A DNA stretch of 64,000 nt from GCA-2709075 sp038146865 (GTDB lineage Bacteria; Pseudomonadota; Alphaproteobacteria; MPNO01; UBA2964). The notes beneath the pieces were generated by a model that saw only the letters and a program-made list of their open reading frames with translations, searched no databases and was not told the DNA's origin. This document shows, piece after piece, positions 27,036 through 35,402 of the stretch; the stretch's first letter is position 1; every line of letters begins with the position of its first letter. The translations under genes and the position numbers were made by a program. The stretch is taken from assembly GCA_038146865.1 (NCBI GenBank), contig JAYQSL010000005.1, positions 45,502 to 109,501 of the forward strand. Reading direction: 5' to 3'.

Positions 27036-28869
27036 AAACTTATCAATGGAATCTCTTTTGGCTTTAAGGGGAGATCATAACCCTACTGAGGCATTGGTGT
27101 TGCAAGACAATACAGAATTTATTGGTCCACCGGCCCCTGTCATTGCAGGTCGGGTGATGCCAACGGGCTGATGGTTTAGCTAGTTCTGAGGTTGGCGAAG
27201 AATTTATTGGCCCGCCGGCCCCTGTTATTGCAGGTCGGGTCATCCCAAAGGCTGATGGTTCGACGATTTCTGAGGTTGGCGAAGAATTTATTGGCCCGCC
27301 GGCCCCTGTCATTGCAGGTCGGGTCATGCCAACGGGCGATGGTTTAGCTAGTTCTGAGGTCAGCGAAGAATTTATTGGCCCACCGGCACCAGTCATTGCA
27401 GGTCGGGTCATGCCAAAGGGTGATGGTTTAGCTAGTTCTGAGGTTGGCGAAGAATTTATTGGCCCGCCGGCCCCTGTCATTGCAGGTCGGGTCATCCCAA
27501 AGGCTGATGGTTTAGCGATTTCTGAGGTTGGCGAGGAATTTATTGGCCCGCCGGCCCCTGTTATTGCAGGTCGGGTCATCCCAAAGGCTGATGGTTCGAC
27601 GATTTCTGAGGTTGGCGAAGAATTTATTGGCCCGCCGGCCCCTGTTATTGCAGGTCGGGTCATCCCAAAGGCTGATGGTTTAGCTAGTTCTGAGGTCAGC
27701 GAAGAATTTATTGGCCCGCCGGCCCCTGTTATTGCAGGTCGGGTCATCCCAAAGGCTGATGGTTCGACGATTTCTGAGGTTGGCGAGGAATTTATTGGCC
27801 CGCCGGCCCCTGTTATTGCAGGTCGGGTCATCCCAAAGGCTGATGGTTCGACGATTTCTGAGGTTGGCGAGGAATTTATTGGCCCGCCGGCCCCTGTCAT
27901 TGCAGGTCGGATCATGCCAAGGGGCGATGGTTTAGCTAGTTCTGAAAAGAACGAAAACGGATTAGAGCCAAGAAGCGTAGTTTCACCTTTGTTGAAACAA
28001 GAAAGTCCCGGTTCTAAGAAAACAATCCCAATGACCGAGCCCCAAAAATTGAAGTGGACTGAGGTTCCTGGCCCGAACGCCGTAAATAATGGGGTTGAAG
28101 CCCGAAATTACGGATCAGAGGCTGTAAAAATCATTTCCAGCTTCAAAACCCGCGACCAATCGAGGGGCATTCACAGTCTGAAACCGAAAAATTCGATGGT
28201 TCGTTGGGAGAGGACTCCGGGAAGTTGGGAGCGACGGACCGAAAATCATGGTTTAATCAATCCCAACAAGTTCATAGTGGATTTAAAAAAGAGCCAAATT
28301 GGGATCAGTCAAATTTGACTAGTCAAAATTCGGATAGCAATCGAGCCTTAAATGTCCAAACGAATGGTCCTTTTGTGAGAGTGGCGCCCGATGGGGCCAG
28401 TGAATTGAACAAATTCGACCCAATCTCAACGGCTGACCAGAATTGGAGCCAAAAGTTAATCCACCAATTGCATTTGAATATCGTTAATGGAAAAACAAAT
28501 AGCATAAACCTTCAACTTCACCCCGCATCTTTAGGCCTCCTGAATGTTAACCTGAGAAAAGTGGGTGATAAAATCGAAATCTTGATTACTACCCAGACAA
28601 AGGCAGCCATGAAATTATTGACTGATTCGCAGCCTAAGATTGCTATGCTCCTCACAGAATCTGGGGTCAAATTAGATGCGATCAGGGTATTGGCTGAGGG
28701 ACTTCAGGAAAATTATAACGGCTCAAATGATAAGGATGACGCATTCGGCAATGATTTTAATGACGGAAAGTATTTTAACGACAAAAACTTTAAGTCCGAT
28801 GATAAAATTGAAGAAGAAAATGAAAACGAGATCGAAAGAAATATTAATAAAATCGTAATTTACGCTTAA
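27007..28869 (+). pseudogene. fliK: Flagellar hook-length control protein FliK with tandem repeats, interrupted by frameshifts
   Basis: The C-terminal part holds the FliK hook-length domain with INLQLHPASLGLLNVNLRK, VGDKIEILITTQTKAAMKLL and LTESGVKLDAIRVL. Upstream is a repeat region of ten 28-residue units and then a disordered linker. Three frames are needed to read the whole. An extra T at about 27168 (GGGCTGATGG where other copies have GGGCGATGG) shifts the first repeat into the frame of the others. A second shift lies between about 28040 and 28200. FliK measures hook length and switches export from hook to filament proteins. I took the ATG at 27007; other starts are possible. The joined product is about 620 residues. 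Confidence 0.75.
27116..27956 (+). repeat. Ten 84-bp tandem repeats inside fliK
   Basis: Copies begin at 27116, 27201, 27285, 27369, 27453, 27537, 27621, 27705, 27789 and 27873. Spacing is exactly 84 bp except for the first, which is 85. Each encodes about 28 residues around the core FIGPPAPVIAGR followed by a variable PKADG(L/S)-type linker and ISEV or SSEV. The units are nearly identical at DNA level. The region is also open on the reverse strand, an artefact of the repeat. Confidence 0.97.
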
Positions 28870-28880
28870 GGAAGAAATCA

Positions 28881-29504
28881 ATGGCAGATGAAGAAGAGAC
28901 AGAGACCGAAGAAAAGAAAAAAGGAGGAATTCTTCTTTACGCACTTATTGGTGTCAGTGCCATACTTTTATTGGTAGTTGGACTAGGGGTTGGATATTTC
29001 ATTTTCTCTGCTCCAACAAATACGCCTGAAGAAGTCGAAAAAGTAATTTCTGAGGTTCAAGCTGAAAAGAAAAAGGGAGAAGAGACCGGTAAAACCGATG
29101 GGGAAGAGGATTGTGTTGAAAATGCTGAGGGTGAAAAAGAATGCGGACCCAAAAAGATATCCAAGCCAAGTGTAAAAGAGAAAGTCTACAAGACTCTTTA
29201 TTTTCAAATGCCAGGCAATATGACCACTAACCTCAAGGGCTCCACCAAATTTCTCCAGGTGGAAATTGGAGTCAGTACGCGGTATGACGAGGAAGTTATA
29301 AAAAATGTGGAGGCGCATCAGACGGCTCTTAAGGCAGGAGTTCTTGGAGTGCTAAGCGATTTTTCTGAGGCAGATGTCATGGGCCGTGCTGGGAGGGACG
29401 CTGTTGCAAATGCAATCAAGGAAATGATTAATGCTAAATTAAAAGAATTGGAGGGTTTTGGAGGAGTTGAAGCCGTTCACCTAACTGGTTTTGTAATGCA
29501 ATAG
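28881..29504 (+). CDS. fliL: Flagellar basal body-associated protein FliL
   Basis: FliL is an inner-membrane protein that surrounds the stator and supports torque. The 207 residues have a short charged cytoplasmic N-terminus, one membrane segment (about 17-40), a Lys/Glu-rich linker of about 50 residues and the periplasmic domain with LYFQMPGNMTTNL, KFLQVEIGVSTRYDE and the C-terminal VEAVHLTGFVMQ. The linker is longer than usual. It follows fliK by 11 nt and precedes fliM, the standard order. Confidence 0.9.
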   Translation: MADEEETETEEKKKGGILLYALIGVSAILLLVVGLGVGYFIFSAPTNTPEEVEKVISEVQAEKKKGEETGKTDGEEDCVENAEGEKECGPKKISKPSVKEKVYKTLYFQMPGNMTTNLKGSTKFLQVEIGVSTRYDEEVIKNVEAHQTALKAGVLGVLSDFSEADVMGRAGRDAVANAIKEMINAKLKELEGFGGVEAVHLTGFVMQ

Positions 29505-29511
29505 GTGTGGA

Positions 29512-30516
29512 TTGGTAGATTCTGCGAGAAGTTTATCCGAAGATGAAGTCGAGGCTCTGCTTCAGAGCGCTGAGAAGGATACGCATGCAAATAACAGGGC
29601 CAGCATAGAGCACGTAGGCCCGGTAAGTGAATTCCGCTTCGGTGATGACGATCTTTCACTGCTGGGAGACTTCCATGCTTTGAGGATTATAAATGAAAAA
29701 TTCGCGCGATTGGTTCGAGTGATTTTTCAGCCAATGTTACACATTCAACCACGGATTAATTGTGCCACACCATCGGTCAAATCCTACGGAGATTACTGTG
29801 ACACGATTAGCAGATTTATGAGCCTTTCGACATCGCGGGTAGAGGAGCTTAGAGGGGCTATCATGATCGTTATGCCGCCAGAATTAATTTCTATGGCGAC
29901 AGATACCTACTATGGGGGTGCCTTAAAACAACCCCAAAAAATTTCTACGGAGTTTACTGGCACCGAACGTCGCATACTTGAAATCTTGACAGAAGATATC
30001 AAGGAGACCCTCGCAAAAGCGTGGCAAGATCTCACACCCACAACATTTTCGGAGACTTCCTTTGAAGAAAACCCTCAATTTGCGTCCTTCGTCGATGGTC
30101 AAGAAAGTATCGTGGTATGTCGTTTTGAGGTTTCTTTGCCTGATATCGAGCCGTTAAATATTGATATTTTGTATCCGATACAGACACTAAAGCCTGTTGC
30201 TTCGAAATTGAGAAGCCAGGTACAAACCGATGTGGGTGAAAGTGATTTGACTTGGACCGAAAAGCTTCAAGCGGCTGTTAGCGAGATCCCTATAGATATG
30301 TCCGCGGTTTTGGTGGAGTCAAAAATCCAGATCTCAAAATTGACTGAATTACTTGAGGGGGGAACGATGACGGTGGCCCCTCCTGATCACTTAAAAATTA
30401 AAATATCAAACCGTACTTACTTCAATGGTGACATGGGAGAGCTCGATGGTTGTCGGGCTGTGAGCATTACAGAAAAAGTAGTTGTTCGGCCGAAAAAGCC
30501 GGAGGAATTGAATTAA
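29512..30516 (+). CDS. fliM: Flagellar motor switch protein FliM
   Basis: FliM is the C-ring protein that receives phospho-CheY. The N-terminal CheY-binding peptide is visible as LSEDEVEALLQ. The middle domain contains the FARLVRVIFQPML region, and the C-terminal SpoA-type domain follows, with KLTELLEGGTMTVAPPDHLK. The length of 334 residues is typical. The start is a TTG, placed 7 nt after the fliL stop with AGGTG just upstream; no ATG fits the N-terminal motif. A chemotaxis input is implied, though no che genes are in the window. Confidence 0.92.
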   Translation: MVDSARSLSEDEVEALLQSAEKDTHANNRASIEHVGPVSEFRFGDDDLSLLGDFHALRIINEKFARLVRVIFQPMLHIQPRINCATPSVKSYGDYCDTISRFMSLSTSRVEELRGAIMIVMPPELISMATDTYYGGALKQPQKISTEFTGTERRILEILTEDIKETLAKAWQDLTPTTFSETSFEENPQFASFVDGQESIVVCRFEVSLPDIEPLNIDILYPIQTLKPVASKLRSQVQTDVGESDLTWTEKLQAAVSEIPIDMSAVLVESKIQISKLTELLEGGTMTVAPPDHLKIKISNRTYFNGDMGELDGCRAVSITEKVVVRPKKPEELN

Positions 30517-30534
30517 TAGGAATCAGGTGTTGAA

Positions 30535-30924
30535 ATGGTTGATGAGACTGAAGCAGACGGTGCAGTTGCAGGAATAGAACAGGGTCACTCTGAGGCGGAA
30601 CCTGGAAATGCGGGCCAACTCAGCGCAGCCGTAGAGGCGGGGACAGAGAATTCCCGGGTCACTAGCGCTGATAAACTTAACATGCTTCAAAGTATTGAAG
30701 TACAGCTCGCTGTCGAGGTGGGCAGAGCCAAGATGACAATTAAAGATCTTTTGCTCCTTAATGAGGGCTCTGTAATCGAGTTAGACCGTATGGCAGGTGA
30801 TCCATTAGAGATAATTGTTAACGGTGCGAGTATCGCGAAGGGTGAAATCGTGATGGTCGGTGATAAATTTGGAATAAGATTCGTGGATATCTCGGAACCA
30901 GAGAAGATAGCGCAATCAATCTAA
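30535..30924 (+). CDS. fliN: Flagellar motor switch protein FliN
   Basis: FliN forms the lower C ring and anchors FliH. Of 129 residues, the first 50 are acidic and low-complexity. The SpoA domain follows with IEVQLAVEVGRAKMTIKDLL, LNEGSVIELDRMAGDPLEI and VMVGDKFGIRFVDI, matching the family closely. It is 18 nt after fliM, and its stop codon shares one base with the fliO start (TAATG), which indicates coupled translation. Confidence 0.93.
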   Translation: MVDETEADGAVAGIEQGHSEAEPGNAGQLSAAVEAGTENSRVTSADKLNMLQSIEVQLAVEVGRAKMTIKDLLLLNEGSVIELDRMAGDPLEIIVNGASIAKGEIVMVGDKFGIRFVDISEPEKIAQSI

Positions 30925-31172
30925 TGGAAATCGGGAGTCAAATTTTAGTTGTCTTGATTTTTATTTTCCTCCTTCTTTCAGTTCTTTATTTTGTAAAGAA
31001 GAACACAGAGAAAATTAAAACGCTGACATCAGGGGGCAGTAGCCTGATTGATGTTAAGGATACTAAAAGGATCGACACCTATCATAGGTTATCTTTAGTT
31101 CAGGTTTCGGAGAAAGAATTCTTAATATTGACATCAAAAAATGGAACAAATGTTATTCAGCAAATAACTTAG
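30924..31172 (+). CDS. fliO: Flagellar export protein FliO
   Basis: An 82-residue inner-membrane protein with one hydrophobic segment (about 7-24) and a small cytoplasmic beta-type domain (RIDTYHRLSLVQVSEKEFLI). This is the layout of FliO, which helps assemble the FliP export gate. Sequence conservation is weak in this family, so the call leans on the position between fliN and fliP and on the size. The start overlaps the fliN stop by one base. Confidence 0.8.
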   Translation: MEIGSQILVVLIFIFLLLSVLYFVKKNTEKIKTLTSGGSSLIDVKDTKRIDTYHRLSLVQVSEKEFLILTSKNGTNVIQQIT

Positions 31173-31176
31173 AGTA

Positions 31177-31935
31177 ATGAAGGATTTTCCTTATAAAATA
31201 GCCTCCATCTGTCTGGTCCTTTTTCTGGGGCTCCCAAATGAGGTCTTTGCCCAAGGACTGACTGGTATTCCTTTCCTGTCTGTGGAGGAGGGTCAGCAAG
31301 GCAGCCAAGAGTATACCGTATCGCTGAAAATCCTCCTTTTTATGACAGCTCTGACGGTATTGCCATCAATTCTCCTGGGTATGACGGCCTTCGCTAGGAT
31401 TATCATTGTTCTCTCAATATTACGCACAGCCCTGGGAACGCAGCAAACACCTCCAAACCAAATTTTAGTTGCTTTGGCTTTGTTTATAACTTTTTTTGTC
31501 ATGGCGCCCACCTTCGATGGGATTTATCAGAACGCATATAAGCCATATTCTCAAAATACAATAAACATCGAGGAGGCTTTTAACCGCGCGTCTTCAGATA
31601 TTAAAAAATTTATGACAAGGAACACGAGAGAAAAAGATCTTCTCGCATTTGCTGACATGAACGGAAGTAAAAAGTTTGAGGATGAGGCGTCTGTGCCCTG
31701 GGCGGTATTATTGCCTGCTTTTATTACCTCGGAATTAAAGACGGCTTTCCAGATCGGGTTCTTAATTTATTTACCTTTTTTGGTTATAGACATGATTATT
31801 GCTTCTATTCTTATGTCACTCGGGATGATGATGCTCAGTCCGATGCTGATATCATTGCCATTTAAACTATTGTTATTTGTTTTGGTTGACGGCTGGACAA
31901 TGACAGTCGGCTCCATAATACAAAGTTATGGGTAA
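31177..31935 (+). CDS. fliP: Flagellar type III export gate protein FliP
   Basis: FliP is the main subunit of the export-gate pore. The 252 residues begin with a cleavable signal peptide (about 1-25), as in other FliP proteins. The conserved blocks RIIIVLSILRTALGTQQTPP, LPAFITSELKTAFQIGFLI and YLPFLVIDMIIASILMSLGM follow. The length is standard. The gene is 4 nt after fliO and 2 nt before fliQ. Confidence 0.97.
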   Translation: MKDFPYKIASICLVLFLGLPNEVFAQGLTGIPFLSVEEGQQGSQEYTVSLKILLFMTALTVLPSILLGMTAFARIIIVLSILRTALGTQQTPPNQILVALALFITFFVMAPTFDGIYQNAYKPYSQNTINIEEAFNRASSDIKKFMTRNTREKDLLAFADMNGSKKFEDEASVPWAVLLPAFITSELKTAFQIGFLIYLPFLVIDMIIASILMSLGMMMLSPMLISLPFKLLLFVLVDGWTMTVGSIIQSYG

Positions 31936-31937
31936 TC

Positions 31938-32210
31938 ATGGGTCTTGAATTTGACGGGAATATTGCGCAGCTAAAAGATGCGTTCTGGACGATCGTGCTG
32001 ATCGCAGGGCCGGTCTTATTGGCTGCTCTAGCAATAGGTCTGTTCATTGGCATTCTGCAAGCTGCGACATCGATCAATGAAATGACCTTGAGCTTTGTTC
32101 CAAAAATACTCCTGGTATTGATATTTCTAGCTATATTTTCAAGTTTTATGATGAGCGGATTAACAGAATATTTTTCTGGAATCTTTGAAGAGATCGCTAA
32201 CATAAGGTAA
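31938..32210 (+). CDS. fliQ: Flagellar type III export gate protein FliQ
   Basis: A 90-residue protein with two membrane segments that matches FliQ: the motif GLFIGILQAATSINEMTLSF sits between the hydrophobic stretches, and FVPKILLVLIFLAIF follows. FliQ stacks on FliP and FliR to extend the export gate. It is tightly placed between fliP and fliR. Confidence 0.95.
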   Translation: MGLEFDGNIAQLKDAFWTIVLIAGPVLLAALAIGLFIGILQAATSINEMTLSFVPKILLVLIFLAIFSSFMMSGLTEYFSGIFEEIANIR

Positions 32211-32215
32211 GGGTC

Positions 32216-33013
32216 CTGGAAATCCCTGTAAACATATCCTCGACGGACTTTCCAAATGCTGTTGAGTGGTTTCTTACCCTTCTTTTGTCGTCATTAAGGA
32301 TTGGAGCGTTCTTTATTGCGGCTCCCCTGTATGGCTCGATGTCTATACCAAGCCAAGTTAAATTGGTTACAATTTTATCGGTTGCTTTCTTCTTTATGCC
32401 AAATGTAGATCTTCAAGTTATCCGTGGCTTTGATGAGAGTACTTTTATTCTATTTATTTTGGGAGAAGTACTCATTGGCCTGGCTCTAGGTCTGGTTTTG
32501 ACGGTTATATTTTCTGCAGCCGCACTTGCGGCAGAGGTTATCGCCGCGACAAGTGGTCTCGGATTTGCGGCGCAAATTGATCCGAACACTACGGCTCAAT
32601 CACCAGTTTTAAGCCAATTTTTTAGCCTTTTCCTGATCACGATTTTCCTAACCCTTAATGGGCATGTTGCTGTTATTAACATCATAAAAAATACATATGA
32701 AGTCGTACCATTTGGAGGAACGGATCGAATTTCGGAAACTGCAGAATATGTCTTTGCATCTGGTAAGGACATGTATTCCTGGGCGTTAAAAATTGCCTTG
32801 CCTTTCGTGTTTACGATTTTTTTGATTAATCTGACGATCGGCATTGTCACAAGATCAGCTCCCCAACTGAACCTGTTTTCATTTGGGTTTCCAATTACGC
32901 TAATATCAATATTCGTCTTACTCTATGTTATGGCGGATATCTTGGGTTGGTCATTTAGAGACTTAATCACAGACTCCCTGAGAAATTTATCCAATGTTTT
33001 CGGAGGGAAATAA
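32216..33013 (+). CDS. fliR: Flagellar type III export gate protein FliR, probable CTG start
   Basis: FliR completes the FliPQR export-gate core and contacts FlhB. The conserved blocks LRIGAFFIAAPLYG, FSAAALAAEVIAATSGLGFA and QIDPNTTAQSP are clear. Normal start codons are a problem. The first ATG/GTG/TTG in frame (TTG at 32285) would cut into the first membrane helix. The frame is open upstream to 32211 and encodes a suitable N-terminus (NAVEWFLTLLLSSLRIG). A CTG at 32216, with GGTAAGGG just before it, gives about 265 residues, the family norm. I place the start there with moderate confidence. Confidence 0.88.
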   Translation: MEIPVNISSTDFPNAVEWFLTLLLSSLRIGAFFIAAPLYGSMSIPSQVKLVTILSVAFFFMPNVDLQVIRGFDESTFILFILGEVLIGLALGLVLTVIFSAAALAAEVIAATSGLGFAAQIDPNTTAQSPVLSQFFSLFLITIFLTLNGHVAVINIIKNTYEVVPFGGTDRISETAEYVFASGKDMYSWALKIALPFVFTIFLINLTIGIVTRSAPQLNLFSFGFPITLISIFVLLYVMADILGWSFRDLITDSLRNLSNVFGGK

Positions 33014-33016
33014 ATC

Positions 33017-34159
33017 ATGGCGGAAAACTCTGATGGTCAAGATAAAATCTTTGATGCAACACCGAAAAGAATAGAAGATGCAAAAAAAGAGGGACAAGTC
33101 CTCACCTCTAAAGAAGTATTTGTTTTATCATCTATGTTTTCAATGATCTTGATGGGGTTTTTAATTTATCTTAATTCAAATGAAATTATACGAATTTTTA
33201 CCCAATACTTTAACTGGAGTGACCGTATTGAAAATATTACGTTGTTGGGATATCTAAGAGACTTTGAATTTTTTTCATTTTTACTGATTCTTACATTCAT
33301 TATTCTACTACCATTTATAATTACCTTCTTTACGCAATTGCTTGTTTTTCGCGAAATAAATTTCGCGACGAAAGCTCTTTACTTTAAGTCGAATAGAATA
33401 AGTCTCATTCAGGGATTTAAACGAATGTTTGGTGTCAAAGCATTCGTTGAATTAGCAAAAGCAATGGCAAAAGTGATATTATTATTGTCGCTGTCCGGTT
33501 TCATAATTTACTTTTCTATCGAAAATATAAAAGTAATACCGTTCATGTCATTATTAAGTTCTTTAAAGACATCTACTTTTATTGCACTAAAGTTAGTGGG
33601 TTTTCTGTCTATTGTATTAGCAATCATTGCAATTGTTGACTTTATTTGGCAGCGGCATCAATGGCTTGAGCAACTGAAAATGACAACCCAGGAGGTTCGC
33701 GATGAACTTAAGCAAACTGAGGGATCTCCCGAGGTAAGGTCTAGGATTAGGTCTATGCAGCGTTCAACCGCGGAGGCAGGCCGCGAGGCACGAGCGGCAA
33801 TACAAGATGTTCCCGAGGCTCGCGTTATCATCAAGAATCCTGTACATTTTGCGGTTGCGTTGAAATATGATGAAAGTACGCCGACACCGATCATTTTAGC
33901 TATGGGTAGGGGGCATCTTGCCCAAGAAATCCTTAAAATTGGTGCAAAACAGGACATTCAAATTATCGAGCATGCGTTTCTAGCAAGAGCGCTCTTTTTT
34001 ACGGGGCAAATTGGCAAAGAAATTGCAAGTGAATTGTATGTGGCGATAGCGGCGGTATTGGCATTCGTCTATCGTTTGGAACGCAACGAGGAGGTGTCTT
34101 TTCCTGAAATTGATATCCCTTCTGAATTAATTTTTGATGAGGCAGGCAGAAATATTTAG
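33017..34159 (+). CDS. flhB: Flagellar export switch protein FlhB
   Basis: FlhB is the export-gate component that switches substrate specificity from hook to filament with FliK. The N-terminus has the family signature DKIFDATPKRIEDAKKEGQV, four membrane segments follow, and the cytoplasmic domain contains RSRIRSMQRSTAEAGREARA. The autocleavage site, normally NPTH, reads NPVH here (KNPVHFAVALKY), with Asn and Pro kept and Thr replaced. The 380-residue length is typical, with an extended C-terminus. It closes the fliK-flhB block. Confidence 0.95.
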   Translation: MAENSDGQDKIFDATPKRIEDAKKEGQVLTSKEVFVLSSMFSMILMGFLIYLNSNEIIRIFTQYFNWSDRIENITLLGYLRDFEFFSFLLILTFIILLPFIITFFTQLLVFREINFATKALYFKSNRISLIQGFKRMFGVKAFVELAKAMAKVILLLSLSGFIIYFSIENIKVIPFMSLLSSLKTSTFIALKLVGFLSIVLAIIAIVDFIWQRHQWLEQLKMTTQEVRDELKQTEGSPEVRSRIRSMQRSTAEAGREARAAIQDVPEARVIIKNPVHFAVALKYDESTPTPIILAMGRGHLAQEILKIGAKQDIQIIEHAFLARALFFTGQIGKEIASELYVAIAAVLAFVYRLERNEEVSFPEIDIPSELIFDEAGRNI

Positions 34160-34170
34160 ATAGAAATTAG

Positions 34171-34386
34171 ATGAAAAACAGGAAACAAAGTCTGGGAGAG
34201 ATGATAAGCACGGTTTGTTTTGCCGGTGTCGCAGTGGTTTGGTTTTTATACGGGATGGAATATTTCAGAAATGAAGAAAAAATTAAGGCTGCTGTTTTGT
34301 TTTTCTGCTCGCTTCTATGCTTTTTGGGAAGTTTTAGATTTCAAATCGCGGCTTTTTTTAAAATAATTCAAGATGACAGAAGATAA
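34171..34386 (+). CDS. Small two-helix membrane protein
   Basis: A 71-residue protein with two predicted membrane segments (about 11-27 and 39-60) and basic ends. I do not recognise it. It starts 11 nt after flhB and overlaps the next gene by 14 nt, so it belongs to the same transcript. A role in the export apparatus or motor is conceivable from context only. Confidence 0.55.
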   Translation: MKNRKQSLGEMISTVCFAGVAVVWFLYGMEYFRNEEKIKAAVLFFCSLLCFLGSFRFQIAAFFKIIQDDRR

Positions 34387-34582
34387 AGAGAAAATGGGTC
34401 GAAGGAATATTTGTTATGACTGCCAATACTTAAAAGTGTCGCATCAAGCCACACTACCGTGGATTTGCGAAAAGTTTGGGTTTAAAGGGCCTTTTATGCC
34501 CTCGGTCATAGTTAGGCGTGAATCTCAAAAAGATTGCCAGTTTTTTCTTCCAAAGAGTAAAGATACGAGATTTACAGGTTGA
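34373..34582 (+). CDS. Small cysteine-containing conserved protein
   Basis: Of 69 residues, the core is a CYDC pair, then WICEKFGFK, MPSVIV and KDC. This pattern, C-x2-C, W-x-C-x3-GFK, a PS-V element and a final cysteine, is like small uncharacterised proteins I recall from other proteobacteria, but I cannot name a family. The four cysteines could bind a metal. Its start lies within the end of the preceding membrane-protein gene. Confidence 0.55.
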   Translation: MTEDKEKMGRRNICYDCQYLKVSHQATLPWICEKFGFKGPFMPSVIVRRESQKDCQFFLPKSKDTRFTG

Positions 34583-34604
34583 ATAGTCTAGTTGAGGCAG
34601 AGAA

Positions 34605-35375
34605 ATGAATACAAAGGTGCCTAGTAAGCAAGATCAATTAGCGGACAGCATCAAGTTAAGCCTGGATGCTGCGGAGGCTGCAATGGATATAACGACTGAG
34701 TTTTCAGAAGCGCAGGAAAAGTTTAAAGCTGCCGCCGAGAAAACTGATAAGATTCACAAACTAAGTTTATACGGGCTTGTTGCCTCAGTAAGTATTTCAT
34801 TAATAGCATTATTGATTGTGGCTGGATTATTTTGGCGTACGACAGCCGATCTAAACGTTGTGACCCAAAGTAATCTAAAGCTTCTGAAAGTTTTTACTGA
34901 AAAAATTACAGCCTTTCAAAAGGCTAATCAGTTTGAAAAACTTGCCGCACAGACAGATGGCATAAAGAAGACAATTAGTGAAGTGACATCGACAGTCTCG
35001 ACCATTACAGGGAGTATGGAGCAAGCTTTAACGGAGGTAGGCAATCTAAATACCGAGCTGAATGGATTGAAAGAAGCGTTGGGGGAATCCCAAGACTCGT
35101 TGAAAGCGGCGAATGGAAAAATGACGGAGATGACCTTAGCAAAAATTGCCGAGTTGGAGGGGTCTTTGCAAGCCTTGGCAGCTAGCAATGAGAACTCGCT
35201 CTCATCGACAACAGAGGTCACAGCCAAGGTAAATAAAGTAAATGCGCAGGTCGTTCAGATTCAAAAAAAGCTAAGGTCCTTTAACTCAGAGTTCAGAAGA
35301 GAAATGGCATCGATAAAAAAACTGCAAAAAACAAAAATTGACGACGCCGCAAACCAGATTAAATTCTCGAGATAG
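34605..35375 (+). CDS. Membrane-anchored coiled-coil protein
   Basis: A 256-residue protein with a helical cytoplasmic N-terminus, one membrane segment (about 53-73) and a long helical, Ala/Glu/Lys/Ser-rich remainder with strong heptad character, presumably periplasmic or cell-spanning. It resembles the signalling-stalk type of protein in general layout but has no methyl-accepting or HAMP motif. It follows the fliK-flhB transcript. The function is unknown. Confidence 0.55.
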   Translation: MNTKVPSKQDQLADSIKLSLDAAEAAMDITTEFSEAQEKFKAAAEKTDKIHKLSLYGLVASVSISLIALLIVAGLFWRTTADLNVVTQSNLKLLKVFTEKITAFQKANQFEKLAAQTDGIKKTISEVTSTVSTITGSMEQALTEVGNLNTELNGLKEALGESQDSLKAANGKMTEMTLAKIAELEGSLQALAASNENSLSSTTEVTAKVNKVNAQVVQIQKKLRSFNSEFRREMASIKKLQKTKIDDAANQIKFSR

Positions 35376-35402
35376 ATTTAGTCCTGACAGTCCCGACTTA
35401 CC

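Noticed and set aside
27064..27915. Long repetitive open frame on the minus strand opposite fliK
   Set aside because: It exists only because the 84-bp repeat happens to be open on both strands. It has no ribosome site, and the forward strand carries the FliK domain.
27116..27956. Possible CRISPR array
   Set aside because: Units are contiguous and translate in frame. There are no unique spacers and no cas genes.
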